Assembly: GCF_025245835.1 (NCBI RefSeq) | Contig: NZ_JAOBWS010000001.1 | Coordinates: 434,001 to 498,000 of the forward strand | Length of the DNA: 64,000 nt | Direction: 5' to 3' | Origin: Rheinheimera sp. 4Y26 | Lineage (GTDB): Bacteria > Pseudomonadota > Gammaproteobacteria > Enterobacterales > Alteromonadaceae | Shown: one piece after another, positions 1-11,800 of the stretch | How positions within the stretch are numbered: the stretch's first letter is position 1 | How the letters are laid out: each line of letters begins with the position of its first letter | Translations under genes and position numbers: made by a program | Notes under the pieces: model-generated | The model's input: the letters and a program-made list of their open reading frames with translations, nothing else | Databases searched by the model: none | What the model was told of the DNA's origin: nothing

Positions 1-350
1 GGGTGAGTCTGGCTAATGTCGGCGCGCTGCAGCCCAGTTTTGTCACTGAATCGCCGCAGCGGCGCTTTTATCTGGCGGACCAGCCGGTCAGTATTTGCCG
101 GGTTGGCGCTGAGCTTCGCCGTTACAGCAATTATGGTTTTTTAGTGGCGCAGCCGTTACCGCCGCTGGTCAGTGGTGAATTACTGGCAGTAGGGCTTAAC
201 AACAGTAGCAGCGAGGCAGTGTTCAGTTATAGTGGCGCCAGCCTCAACCGCAGCGCTATTTTGCATTTATTCTGGCGTTTTAGTCCGGCGGTATCACAAG
301 GGCAGGATTTGTTTTTTAACCATGAGGTGCATATTCCGAATGTACCCTGA
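1..350 (+). CDS. mshO: MshO-like pilin-like protein, C-terminal part
   Basis: This is the 3' end of a gene that begins before the window; the reading frame is already open at base 1 and stops at 350. About 115 residues are visible. They look like the C-terminal globular part of a minor pilin-like protein of the MSHA type IV pilus, without an N-terminal pilin helix because that lies upstream. The name rests mainly on context: the next two genes are mshP-like and mshQ-like and mreB follows, which is the usual mshO-P-Q-mreB order in Shewanella and Vibrio. The protein would act in the periplasm or pilus tip. The GTG at base 3 should not be taken as its true start. Confidence 0.6.
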   Translation, partial: VSLANVGALQPSFVTESPQRRFYLADQPVSICRVGAELRRYSNYGFLVAQPLPPLVSGELLAVGLNNSSSEAVFSYSGASLNRSAILHLFWRFSPAVSQGQDLFFNHEVHIPNVP

Positions 351-774
351 TCAGATGTACCCTGATGTTTTATGGCAAAAACAACACCAGCGCGGCAGCG
401 CTCTGGTGATGGCGCTGTTTGTAATTGTGCTGATGTCGGCGCTGATTTTATTTTTAGGCCGGCAGCTTATCAGCAGCAGCATTGCTGTCAGTTATGAAGT
501 GCAGGGCAACAGGGCCTTTAATGCGGCGCAGTCGGGTTTGCAAGCCGGTTTAGTGCAGCTGTTTCCACTGACAGGCACTGGCAGCTGTGCAGCAGTCAGC
601 CCCAATATTAGTTTTACCACCCCAGGCCTGAGCGGCTGCAGCGCCACTTTAAGCTGCCAGCAGGTGCAAAACCCCGATAACAGCAGCCGGCCTTTGTATG
701 CATTGCAAAGTGAAGGCCGTTGTCTGGCAGGTGATATCAGTACCAGCCGGGTGGTGCGGATGGAGGCTTATTAA
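340..774 (+). CDS. mshP: MshP-like minor pilin
   Basis: About 144 aa. After a short basic leader comes the motif GSALVMALFVIVLMSALILF, a type IV pilin-like N-terminal helix (about residues 19-40), then a short globular part with several cysteines, which suits a minor pseudopilin of the MSHA pilus. The frame is open from 232, but that stretch overlaps mshO and lacks pilin features. In-frame ATGs lie at 322, 340 and 355. I chose 340 because a GAGGT sequence sits about 11 bases upstream; 355, just after the mshO stop, is the alternative. The stop overlaps the mshQ ATG by one base, so the two are translationally coupled. Confidence 0.75.
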   Translation: MYPDQMYPDVLWQKQHQRGSALVMALFVIVLMSALILFLGRQLISSSIAVSYEVQGNRAFNAAQSGLQAGLVQLFPLTGTGSCAAVSPNISFTTPGLSGCSATLSCQQVQNPDNSSRPLYALQSEGRCLAGDISTSRVVRMEAY

Positions 775-3700
775 TGCGTGTATTGCTGCTGCTATTAACA
801 TTCTGGTCGGCCTGGCTTCATGCCGAAGAATGTGCCGATATCTGGCCAAGGGCAGTGACTGAATACAGTGCTGTGCCGGCATCTGTGAGTTATGCGCCGG
901 CCAATCCAACCAGTATCAGTAGTTTTTCCGGCCAGTTTGGCCCGGGCGACTACAGCACCGGCAGCAGGGTGATCCCTAATAATACGGTGCTGACCACAAC
1001 GGGCGCCACCACCCGGATTTTTGTTAATGGCGACCTGCAACTCAATAACAGCGTGTTATTAAATGCCGGTGGTCCGCCGGAAAATCTGCTGATTGTGGTC
1101 ACTGGTAATCTGACGGTTTTTAATAACTCAGTGATCCGTGGTTTTGTGCTGGTGGGTGGCGCTGTGTTCTTCAGTAATAACGCCAGTATCAATGGCGGTT
1201 TAACCGCCAAAGGGGATATCAGCGGTTGGAACAATTCCAATGCCATCTATAATGCGGCGGCTCTGGGGCGGCTGGATGGTGGTGTGGTTTGTGGTGCCAC
1301 TTTGAGCTGTTTTAACGATGATTTTCAGGCCGGCAGCTTAAATCTCAGCAACTGGTCGGTGAGCCGCAGCAGTGGCAGTTACACACCAGCCATTAATAAT
1401 GGCCGGTTAAGAATGACGGAAAATGTTGGTAACCAGTCTACCGCAGCCAGTTTTCAGCGGTTGTTTCCGGGTGATCAAAACCTGGTGGTAGTTGAGTTTA
1501 ATCAATACGCTTATGGCCGTACCACGGCTGAAGGTGCAGATGGCATGGCGGTGGTGTTGTCTGATGCCGGTATCACACCACAACCCGGTGCTTTTGGTGG
1601 CCCGCTGGGATACGGCAGTAAACCTGGTATTGCTGGTTTTGCCGGCGGCTGGCTTGGTATAGGGCTGGACGAATATGGCAATTTTTCGGCCGAAGGCGGC
1701 CCCAATAGCCCGGGCCGGCGCAAACAGTCAGTGGCTTTGCGGGGTTCCGGCTCTGGTACCACCGGCTATCGTTATCTGGCGGGAACCTGTAGCAACGGCA
1801 CCACCAACACCAATACCGATTGTTTATCTCCTACTGTGGATAACAATAATAACGCCGCACATCGTTACCGTGTGACGATAGATTCCCGCCTGAGCGGCCA
1901 GGCCATGGTGAAGGTGGAGCGGCGCGTCAGCGGCACTTATCAGACGCTGATTGATAACTTTAATGCGCTGACCGCCACCGGACAGTCGCAGGTGCCGGAT
2001 AAATTTATTTTGTCTGTCACCGGCTCCACCGGCGGCTCCAATAACATTCATGAACTGGACGACTTGCAGATTTGTGCGTTAAAAAGCGAGCCTGTCGGAG
2101 AGCAGATTGACCACTTTGAGTTTGTCTATTCAGGTCAGCCGTTAACCTGCAAAAATGAAACCTTGACCATTAAAGCCTGCAAAAATCCGGCTTGTACTGA
2201 ATTAGTGACCGGCACTGTGACTGCCACCCTAAGCCCAACGTCGGGCTGGGTGAGCGGCACCGGTTTATCCGGCAATGTCATCACTTTTAGCGGCGGCAGC
2301 GCCACCGCCACCTTACAGCAGACCACGCCAGCCACAGTGAGAGTGGGGGTGAGTTCCTCTGTACCTATGACCAAACCGCTGAGCACAACCTTGTGCAACA
2401 ACGGCAGTTCACTGTCAGCCGCTAACTGTAATCTGACTTTTGCCGATGCCGGTTTAGTGTTTGAAGTGCTGGATAAACTGGCAGCCAAACCGGAAACTGG
2501 TATTAAAATAAAGGCGGTAAAAACTGCGGACAATAGTCAGCAATGTGTGCCTTCTTTTACCAATGTCAGCCGCACTGTGCGTTTTTGGTCGGATTATGTC
2601 AGTCCCGTCACACCAGCGGCCAGCCCGCTGCAGCGGGTTACAGTGAATAATCAGACCATTGAAAGCAGTTTTGCGACAGGCCGGGATTTAACACTGAGTT
2701 TTAATGCCAGTGGTGAAGCCACTATTGCGGTGAATTACAGCGATGCTGGTCAGCTCAGACTCAATGCCCGTTATACTGGTTCTGTGGCCACTGGCGACAA
2801 CGGCCTGATACTTGATGGTAAAGATTTATTTGTCAGTTACCCGGCTGGTTTGTGTTTGCAGGCGGCTGTGCATTGTGCGGTAGCAGACGAAAACTGTACA
2901 GTGCTGAGCAAAGCCGGTGTGAATTTTAATACCACCATCAGCGCCCATGGCTGGCAAAGCGACGCTGACCCCAATTTTTGTGATAACAGCACCACCCCAT
3001 CTTTTAGCCTGAATAATATTCCGCTCCAACATAAACTGCTGGCGCCCGCTGGCGGTGTTGCCGGCAATTTAACCCCAGGCCAATACAATCACACAGCCTC
3101 GGCCAGTGCCAGTACCACAGTAGCGGTGAATATTGATGAAGTTGGGGTATTTCACCTTGGCAGTAACGAGCTGAGTAACCTGCCTTATCTCGGCGCCAGT
3201 ATCAAATTAAAAAGCTCAATGCCAAATGCAGTGCCTGCGCTTGGCCGGCTGGTACCGGCCAGTTTTGTGCTGGCGAGCAGCAGTGTAAATCCGGCCTGCG
3301 GCAACTTTAGTTATATGAATCAATATGCAAATTTAAATTTTGAGCTGGAAGCCCGCAATCTGGCCGGCGTGGTGACCAGCAATTACCGGGATGGCTTTGC
3401 CAAAGCCACAGCCGCTTTAGTGGCGGAAAATAATAATGATGGGGTAAACCGCGGTAACAGAATGATCGTCGGTAATCCGCCGCTGCCCAAGTTGCTGAAC
3501 TGGGATGCAGGCAAAGCCCGTCGAACCAATTTACCTTTTACTTTAGCCAGATTGGCAGTGCCTGCTACTACGCCCAGCACAGCGCTGCCGGACGGGCCAT
3601 TTACCAGGCTGAAATTAGGTTTATTGCTCGACGATCAGGATGGCGCTCAAACCAAACTCAATAATTTGGATCTAAATGCCAGCACCACAGCGGATTGTGA

Positions 3701-4163
3701 GGCAGCAGGTAATTGTGACGCCAAAGCCTTACATAACAACACCCTTGACTGGCGTTATGGCCGTTTGCAGCTGATGAACGCACTGGGCTCGGAGCAGCAT
3801 AATCTGCCGGTGCAACTTAGAGCCGAATATTTTAATGGCAGTTTATTTGTGCTGAACGATCAGGATTCCTGCAGCCCGGTGCAGCCCACGCGTTTAATCA
3901 TCGACAGCACGGGCCGGCCTGCGATCACAGCATCAGGCACAAACGCTCAGTTGCAGCAAGGTTTAAGCAGTGCTTTTGATTTGTTATTAGGCGCGCCCGG
4001 GGTAGAAAGCCGTTATCCGCTTGAGTATCAGTTAAGTGACGCGCCCTGGCTGCAGTACGACTGGAACCCAAACAATGGCCCGACGCTGGAAAACCCCAAA
4101 GCTGAAGCTGTGTTTGGCAGTTTCCGGGGTAATAACAGGCAAATTTTCTGGCGGGAGAATTAA
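774..4163 (+). CDS. mshQ: MshQ-like secreted MSHA biogenesis protein
   Basis: 1129 aa, starting on the last base of the mshP stop codon. Residues 1-17 form a signal peptide (MRVLLLLLTFWSAWLHA). Residues about 45-165 are Asn/Val-rich short strands like a polymeric beta-helix. About 175-435 resembles a LamG/lectin-like jelly roll (starts CFNDDFQAGSLNLSNWSV, with DGMAVVL and DDLQIC strands). The remainder, rich in paired cysteines, fits the DUF6701 region typical of MshQ. MshQ is the last gene of the MSHA operon and is thought to be a surface or pilus-associated adhesin-like protein; its exact role is not established. The next gene, mreB, is separated by 224 bp. Confidence 0.8.
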   Translation: MRVLLLLLTFWSAWLHAEECADIWPRAVTEYSAVPASVSYAPANPTSISSFSGQFGPGDYSTGSRVIPNNTVLTTTGATTRIFVNGDLQLNNSVLLNAGGPPENLLIVVTGNLTVFNNSVIRGFVLVGGAVFFSNNASINGGLTAKGDISGWNNSNAIYNAAALGRLDGGVVCGATLSCFNDDFQAGSLNLSNWSVSRSSGSYTPAINNGRLRMTENVGNQSTAASFQRLFPGDQNLVVVEFNQYAYGRTTAEGADGMAVVLSDAGITPQPGAFGGPLGYGSKPGIAGFAGGWLGIGLDEYGNFSAEGGPNSPGRRKQSVALRGSGSGTTGYRYLAGTCSNGTTNTNTDCLSPTVDNNNNAAHRYRVTIDSRLSGQAMVKVERRVSGTYQTLIDNFNALTATGQSQVPDKFILSVTGSTGGSNNIHELDDLQICALKSEPVGEQIDHFEFVYSGQPLTCKNETLTIKACKNPACTELVTGTVTATLSPTSGWVSGTGLSGNVITFSGGSATATLQQTTPATVRVGVSSSVPMTKPLSTTLCNNGSSLSAANCNLTFADAGLVFEVLDKLAAKPETGIKIKAVKTADNSQQCVPSFTNVSRTVRFWSDYVSPVTPAASPLQRVTVNNQTIESSFATGRDLTLSFNASGEATIAVNYSDAGQLRLNARYTGSVATGDNGLILDGKDLFVSYPAGLCLQAAVHCAVADENCTVLSKAGVNFNTTISAHGWQSDADPNFCDNSTTPSFSLNNIPLQHKLLAPAGGVAGNLTPGQYNHTASASASTTVAVNIDEVGVFHLGSNELSNLPYLGASIKLKSSMPNAVPALGRLVPASFVLASSSVNPACGNFSYMNQYANLNFELEARNLAGVVTSNYRDGFAKATAALVAENNNDGVNRGNRMIVGNPPLPKLLNWDAGKARRTNLPFTLARLAVPATTPSTALPDGPFTRLKLGLLLDDQDGAQTKLNNLDLNASTTADCEAAGNCDAKALHNNTLDWRYGRLQLMNALGSEQHNLPVQLRAEYFNGSLFVLNDQDSCSPVQPTRLIIDSTGRPAITASGTNAQLQQGLSSAFDLLLGAPGVESRYPLEYQLSDAPWLQYDWNPNNGPTLENPKAEAVFGSFRGNNRQIFWREN

Positions 4164-5431
<1,268 letters not shown>

Positions 5432-5456
5432 CTGAACACGCAGCGCAGGGTTAGCC

Positions 5457-6341
5457 ATGAAACCTTTACTTGATCGTGGCCCATCGTTGCCACTGCGGTT
5501 GTTTTTTGCCCTGCTGGCGAGCATTGGGCTTATTACCCTTGATCATTACACCAATAGCTCAGTACAACTGCGGGGTTACCTGACGGCAACCGTCAGCCCG
5601 CTGTTTTATCTGGCCAACCTGCCACAGGACATGGTGTTTGGTGCGTCCGAACAATTTATGTCCCAACAAAAACTGCTGGAAGAAAACCGCACCTTAAAAA
5701 ACACCCTGCTGTTACAAAACGGTCAGCTGCAACGTTTTCAGTTTTTGCAGCAGGAAAATGACAAATTACGCGCTTTGCTTGGCGCCAGCCCGGTGACTGA
5801 AGGCAAAAGATTAATTGCCGAAGTGCTGGCGGTGTACAGCCATCCGTTTAGCCATCAAATAGTGCTGAATAAAGGTTCGCGCGACGGTGTTATTGTCGGT
5901 CAGCCTTTGCTTGATGATTTAGGGGTGCTCGGGCAAGTCGTTAGTGTTGGCCCTACCAGCAGCCGGGCTCTGTTAATTGCTGATAACACCCACGCTATGT
6001 CAGCCCGGGTAGAACGTACCGGCCAGAGTGTGGTGGCTGAAGGTATTGGCCAGTCGGACTCGCTGCGGCTGATTCATTTACCTCACAGCACTGATATTAC
6101 CGAAGGCGACAGGTTATTAACCTCGGGGCTGGATGGGGTTTTTCCGGAAGGTTATCCGGTGGCCAAAGTGGTACGGGTGCATCGCGATGCCCGTCAGCCG
6201 TTTTTGCAGGTGACAGCTGAACCTTATGCCAAACTGGACCGCATTCGTTATGCCTTGTTAGTCTGGCCACACCGTGGCATCAGCAGCGCGGACCCACAAA
6301 TAGTTGAAGAGCTGAAACAAGCCGAACAAGGACAGGACTGA
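5457..6341 (+). CDS. mreC: Rod shape-determining protein MreC
   Basis: 294 aa. It has one N-terminal membrane segment (about residues 11-30), a periplasmic coiled coil (about 60-105) and a beta-barrel MreC domain (about 115-270, including VLNKGSRDGVIVGQPLLDD and LTSGLDGVFPEGYPVAKV). MreC is the periplasmic scaffold of the elongasome, linking MreB/MreD to RodA-PBP2. It lies 25 bp after mreB and its stop overlaps the mreD start by one base. Confidence 0.96.
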   Translation: MKPLLDRGPSLPLRLFFALLASIGLITLDHYTNSSVQLRGYLTATVSPLFYLANLPQDMVFGASEQFMSQQKLLEENRTLKNTLLLQNGQLQRFQFLQQENDKLRALLGASPVTEGKRLIAEVLAVYSHPFSHQIVLNKGSRDGVIVGQPLLDDLGVLGQVVSVGPTSSRALLIADNTHAMSARVERTGQSVVAEGIGQSDSLRLIHLPHSTDITEGDRLLTSGLDGVFPEGYPVAKVVRVHRDARQPFLQVTAEPYAKLDRIRYALLVWPHRGISSADPQIVEELKQAEQGQD

Positions 6342-6823
6342 TGCAAAACTCCTGGCGTTTTTTAATTATTCATCTGACCTTGTTGCTGGCGTTATTGCTG
6401 AACGTGATGCCGCTGCCTTCAGCAGTGAAGTTATTCCGCCCTGACTGGCCTTTGCTGGTGCTCTGTTATTGGGTGCTGGCGCTGCCCAACCGCGCCAGTA
6501 TCGGCACTGCTTTTGTGCTGGGTTTTCTGGTCGACGTGATGGTGGGCACAGTGCTTGGCGTCAACGCTTTTGGTTATTCGCTAATTTGTTTTATTGTGGC
6601 ATCTAACCATTTGAAAATAAGAAACTTTTCGGTGCTGCAACAAAGCCTGTTGGTAGGTTTATTGCTGGCGCTGTACCATCTGGTGGTGTTCTGGTTCAGT
6701 CATTTCCTGACCGGTGTGTATTTCCGGGCTGCTTATTTGTGGCCTGTGGTCACCGGCATGATTGTCTGGCCTTATTTATTCTGGTTTTTACGCCGCACCA
6801 GGCGTCAATTTAAAATTCAATAA
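6341..6823 (+). CDS. mreD: Rod shape-determining protein MreD
   Basis: 160 aa and very hydrophobic, with about five membrane segments and the MreD feature PDWPLLVLCYWVLALPNR near residues 34-51. It is the inner-membrane partner of MreC in the elongasome. The start ATG overlaps the mreC stop; maf follows after one base. Confidence 0.95.
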   Translation: MQNSWRFLIIHLTLLLALLLNVMPLPSAVKLFRPDWPLLVLCYWVLALPNRASIGTAFVLGFLVDVMVGTVLGVNAFGYSLICFIVASNHLKIRNFSVLQQSLLVGLLLALYHLVVFWFSHFLTGVYFRAAYLWPVVTGMIVWPYLFWFLRRTRRQFKIQ

Positions 6824-6824
6824 T

Positions 6825-7397
6825 ATGTCCAAAATAGCCCTTGCTTCTGCTTCCCCCCGTCGCCGTGAACTGTTATCCCAGCTTGGGGTTGAGTTTGAGC
6901 TGGTGCGTGGTGATATCGACGAAACTCAATTGCCCGGTGAAGCCGCCACCGACTACGTGCTGCGACTGGCCCGGCAAAAAGCCGCAGCCGGCCTGGCTGC
7001 CCAGCAAAGTGCCAGCAAATTGCCGGTGCTGGGTGCCGACACTATTGTGGTGGTGGACGGCGAAGTGCTGGGGAAACCTTTGGATCAAACCGACTTTTTA
7101 CGCATGATGCGGTTATTGTCCAACCGGCAGCATCAGGTGTACACCGCCATTGCACTGGCAACAACAGAGCAAATCTGGTCGGACACTGTCAAAACCGAAG
7201 TGTGGTTTTGTGAATTGTCTGAGCAGCAGATGCTGGATTACTGGCACAGCGGCGAGCCGGCCGATAAAGCCGGTGGTTATGGCATTCAGGGGCTGGCCGG
7301 GCGTTTTATTCCCAAAATTGCCGGCAGTTATTTTGCGGTGGTCGGGCTACCCTTATACGAAACCGCACAACTGCTGACCAAGCTGCAGGACAACTGA
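6825..7397 (+). CDS. maf: Maf-family nucleotide pyrophosphatase (dTTP/UTP type)
   Basis: 190 aa from the ATG just after the mreD stop. An upstream in-frame start at 6762 would add 21 residues overlapping mreD and is unlikely. Signature SASPRRRELLSQLG is near residues 7-20, GADTIVVVDGEVLGKP near 69-84, and GGYGIQGLAGRFI near 150-162. The YhdE-type Maf enzymes hydrolyse dTTP, UTP and modified pyrimidine triphosphates. The position after mreD matches E. coli yhdE. The stop overlaps the rng ATG by one base. Confidence 0.94.
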   Translation: MSKIALASASPRRRELLSQLGVEFELVRGDIDETQLPGEAATDYVLRLARQKAAAGLAAQQSASKLPVLGADTIVVVDGEVLGKPLDQTDFLRMMRLLSNRQHQVYTAIALATTEQIWSDTVKTEVWFCELSEQQMLDYWHSGEPADKAGGYGIQGLAGRFIPKIAGSYFAVVGLPLYETAQLLTKLQDN

Positions 7398-8863
7398 TGA
7401 GCGCAGAACTGTTATTAAACGTCACGCCAAGTGAAACCAGGGTGGCGCTGATTGAAAACGGCGTATTGCAGGAAGTGCATATTGAACGTCAGGCTAAACA
7501 TGGCCTGGTTGGCAATATTTATATCGGCAAAATCAGCCGGGTATTGCCGGGCATGCAGGCTGCTTTTGTCGATATCGGCCTGGATAAAGCCGCCTTTTTA
7601 CACGCATCTGACATAGTGCAGCGTGATGCCAACGACATTGAAATGAAAGTCAGTGCCGTCAAAGACATCCGCTTGTTGGTGCATGAAGGCCAATATTTGC
7701 TGGTGCAGGTGGTGAAAGACCCGCTGGGTACCAAAGGCGCACGGCTTACCACCGACATTACGCTGCCTTCGCGTTATCTGGTGTTTATGCCGGGTTCCCC
7801 TCATGTCGGTGTGTCACAGCGCATTGAAAGTGAAGAAGAACGTCAGCGGTTAAAAGACATAGTCAGCAGCTGCCTGGACGATGACAACGGCGGTTTTATT
7901 GTGCGTACCGCCGCCGAAGGCGCTTGTGAAGTCGAGCTGGTGCAGGATGCCCGCTTTTTGAAAAAGCTGTGGAGCAAAATTCAGAAACGCAAACAAAAAC
8001 ACCGCAAAGAAGCCATGTTGTATGAAGATTTAACTTTGGCTTTTCGTATTCTGCGGGATTTTGTTGGCAGTGACTTAGAGCGGGTGCGGGTGGATTCCAA
8101 ACTGACCTATCAGGCGCTGCACGCTTTTACTGAAGAATTTGTACCAACCATGACGCCCAAGCTGGAATATTATCCGGGTGAAAGGCCGGTCTTTGATTTA
8201 TTTGACGTGGAAAACGAGATTCAGCGGGCGCTGGATAGAAAAGTGCCACTGAAAAGTGGTGGTTATCTGATTATTGATCAGACCGAAGCCATGACTACCA
8301 TAGACGTCAACACCGGTGCTTTTGTTGGCCATCGCAACCTCGAAGAAACCATTTTTAACACCAATATTGAAGCCACTCAGGCCATAGCGCGCCAGCTTCG
8401 GCTGCGCAATTTAGGCGGCATTATCATTATCGACTTTATTGATATGCAAAGTGAAGAACACCAAAAACGGGTGTTACACAGCCTGGAAGTAGCGCTGGCG
8501 CGGGATAAAACCAAAACCAATATTCATGGTTTTTCTGCCCTGGGTCTGGTTGAAATGACCCGTAAACGCACCCGCGAAAGTTTAGAGCATGTACTTTGCA
8601 CTGAATGCCCGGTTTGTGATGGCCGCGGCACCTTAAAAACAGTGGAAACCGTTTGTTTTGAAATTTTGCGTGAAATTGTCCGGGTCAACCGCGCTTATGC
8701 CGCTGATAAATTTACTGTTTATGCGTCACCTGCTGTTAAGGATGCGCTCATTAACGATGAGTACCATAGCATGGCGGAACTTGAGGTATTTATTGGTAAA
8801 CAAATCAGTGTGGTGATAGAGCCGCAGTACACCCAGGAACAATTTGATGTGGTGATGATGTAG
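7397..8863 (+). CDS. rng: Ribonuclease G
   Basis: 488 aa, against 489 in E. coli RNase G. It is an endoribonuclease acting in 16S rRNA 5' maturation and mRNA decay. It shows an S1 RNA-binding domain (about 35-125), the RNase E/G catalytic core with metal-binding aspartates in TIDVNTGAFVG (about 300-311) and IDFIDM, and a zinc-link motif CPVCDGRGT near 407-415. It lacks the long C-terminal degradosome scaffold that would mark RNase E. The stop TAG overlaps the GTG start of yhdP. Confidence 0.96.
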   Translation: MSAELLLNVTPSETRVALIENGVLQEVHIERQAKHGLVGNIYIGKISRVLPGMQAAFVDIGLDKAAFLHASDIVQRDANDIEMKVSAVKDIRLLVHEGQYLLVQVVKDPLGTKGARLTTDITLPSRYLVFMPGSPHVGVSQRIESEEERQRLKDIVSSCLDDDNGGFIVRTAAEGACEVELVQDARFLKKLWSKIQKRKQKHRKEAMLYEDLTLAFRILRDFVGSDLERVRVDSKLTYQALHAFTEEFVPTMTPKLEYYPGERPVFDLFDVENEIQRALDRKVPLKSGGYLIIDQTEAMTTIDVNTGAFVGHRNLEETIFNTNIEATQAIARQLRLRNLGGIIIIDFIDMQSEEHQKRVLHSLEVALARDKTKTNIHGFSALGLVEMTRKRTRESLEHVLCTECPVCDGRGTLKTVETVCFEILREIVRVNRAYAADKFTVYASPAVKDALINDEYHSMAELEVFIGKQISVVIEPQYTQEQFDVVMM

Positions 8864-11800
8864 TGCAAAAACTGCAGCGTTTTGCGTTTTTATGCCTGCA
8901 CCATGGCTGGCCTTTGCTGGCTATGGCGCTGGTATTATTGGCCACAGTAGTCACACTGCTGCGTCTTGGCCTGCCTTACGCTGAAGGTTATAAAACCGAT
9001 ATTGAACAACTGATTGCCGAGCGCTACGGCGCCAAAGTGCAAATAGGCCAGCTCAGCGCCGGCTGGCAAAGCAGTGGCCCGGCTTTATTGCTGCAGCGCT
9101 TGGCAGTGCAGGATGGCAAGGGCCAACCCTTGTTGCAGGTGGGCGAAACCCGGATCCGGCTGGATTTTTGGGGCAGCCTCAGCAGTTTGTCACTTAAAGC
9201 CGAACATTTTGAACTCAGCGGCCTGAAGTATCAGCTCGACAGCCGGCAGTTATTAACGCAAAAAACCGACAACAGCAGCGACGAACCTTTACTCGGCGCT
9301 GTGGAACAACTGTTATTCCGGCAGCTGAAAAACTTTACCCTGGTCGACAGCGAACTGCGGCTGAAAAGTGAATTTACCCCCGATATTGTCATCGCCATTT
9401 CGCGGCTGGCATGGCGCAATGAAGGCCGCCGTCATCAAGGCTCAGGTGAAGTGGCTATTCATGGTGTGACCACTAACACCAGTTCTTTTGTACTTGATTT
9501 ATATGGTGATTCTTTAGCAAAAAGCCGGGGCCAGTTGTATTTGTCCAGCCGTGAGCTGGACGTATTGCCCTGGTTTGAACAGCTGCTACCGCAAAGTAAA
9601 AAACTCAGCCGCGCCGATATTAACTTTCAGGCCTGGGGGGATATTGAAGCCGGCACCTTACAGCAAATTCAAATTCAGCTGGCGCAAAACCGCCTGGTAT
9701 GGCGCCATGAAGGCAAAACGGAGCAGCTGAGTCTGGGCCAGGGCCAACTGTTGTGGCGGCCAACAGCAACAGGCTGGTTGTTGTCATCATCGGCCTTAAC
9801 TTTGCAAAGTGGCGAACAAAGCTGGCACGATTTACAGCTGCAGCTGTCGCATGAACAAGGCGTTTACAGTGGCGCGCTGCAACAGTTTCAGCTGTCCGCC
9901 ATGGTACCACTGGCGCGTTTATTGGCAGAAGATTTATCGGCGTTACAATCAATTCTGGCCTTTGAAGCCGACGCCAGATTAACCCAGCTGGCGCTGCGCC
10001 TGAGCGACAACGGCTGGTTTCTGGGCGGCGATTTTATTGATTTAACCTCAAAGCCGGTGGACGATGTGCCGGGGTTAACCGGCGTCAGTGGCCACTTTAG
10101 CGCCAGCAAAGATTATATCCGCCTTGATTTAACCGCCCAGGACGGTGAGCTGCGTTGGGGCGATGCTTTTAGCCGTGCCACCCCTTATCAGCAGCTGACA
10201 GGTCAGCTCGAAGTGGTGCAGCAGGACGGCCAGTGGCGGGTGCAAATTCCAAGGCTGGCGCTGCGTCACCCACAGCTGGAACTGGATGCCGAAATGGTGC
10301 TTGAGCTTGGTGACAAAGCCGGTATGACCTTGCTGGCTGAACTACGCTCTGTGCCGGTTGCCGACGCGCAGCACTATTTCCCGGTGCGGCATATGCCATC
10401 CTCTGTCATTGATTATCTGCGCCCGGCGCTTATCAGCGGCCATATTCCACATGCCAGGGTGTTGTGGCAGGGCGCTTTTGCCGATTTCCCTTATCGCGGT
10501 GGCGAAGGTAAGTTTCAGGCCTTAGCGCTGGTCGACAATGCTGAGTTTTCGTTTGATGCCAACTGGCCCGACATTAAACAGATGCGCGCTGAGCTGTTGT
10601 TTGAAAACGCCTCGATGTTGATCCAAAGTCAGGCTGGCTTGTTGTTTGAGCTGGAACTCAATGACGGTGTCACCGCCAGTATTCCGGATTTATTTCATGC
10701 CGATAACCTGTTGATTGATATTCAAACCCAGACCAGAGCTGAAGGAGTGACAGCGCTGATGCTGGCATCGCCACTCAGTAGCTCAGTGGGAGCCACCCTG
10801 GATTATCTTGGTGTGGATGGCCTGCTGGATGCCAAAGTCAGGCTGGATATTGGCTTAAAAGAAGCTGGTGTAGTGGCGCGTGGCGATGTCGACTTTTTTG
10901 CCAACAACCTGCATATCAAAGCCCCGGCAGTTGCGGTGGAGCAGGTTGAAGGACGGCTTAGTTTTATCAACGACCAAATCAGCAGTGAGCAGCTGAAACT
11001 GGTCAGTCAGGGCATTCCTTTGCTTGCCAGTTTAAAAGGTGCACAGCAGCAGGATGGTTATCAGCTGAATTTAACCGCCAAAGGTGAACATGAAACCGGC
11101 AAGCTGCTGGCGCTGGTGGCCGAACCCTGGCAGGAGCTTGGCACAGGTACGGCATTTTTTGACTGGCAGCTGGATATCAAGTTGCCGGATGAAGGTTTTA
11201 CCTATCAGTCGACTGTGCTGGTGGATTTAGCCGCGGCTGAACTGCGTTTACCCGAGCCTTTTGGCAAAACACCGGCCGATGGCGCCACAGTGCTGATTGA
11301 AGCTAAAGGCAATCAGCAAGGCTCGGATATCACCCTCAAATATGGCGACGCTTTACGTTTTCTGGCACGGCTGGAGCAGGACAGCGGTCAAATCAGCGCA
11401 GCTTTATTAAGTCTGGGCCAGGCCAGTGCCCAGCTCAAACCGGGTTTTGAAATTGAACTGGATTTAGCCAAAGCCGACTTTGTGCCCTGGCTGAACTTGA
11501 TTGAACAACAAATCAGTTCTGCCGGCGATGACAACAACATGCTGCCGCCTTTGTCGCTGGTCAGCGGCAAAGTGGCGGAGCTGCATTTATTTGATGACGT
11601 GTTTTTGCATAAAACCCGTTTTAACCTGACGCCGGCCAACGATCACTGGCTGCTTGATTTAACCGCCACCGAAGCCAAAGGGCAGCTCAAGCTGTTTCAT
11701 GATCTGCAAACTCAGGGCATTCAGGCCAACTTAGAGCGACTGGCGCTGGTATTTGCCGATCAGGAAGCCAAAGACTTAGCCGCAGCTGAGTTAAAAGCAG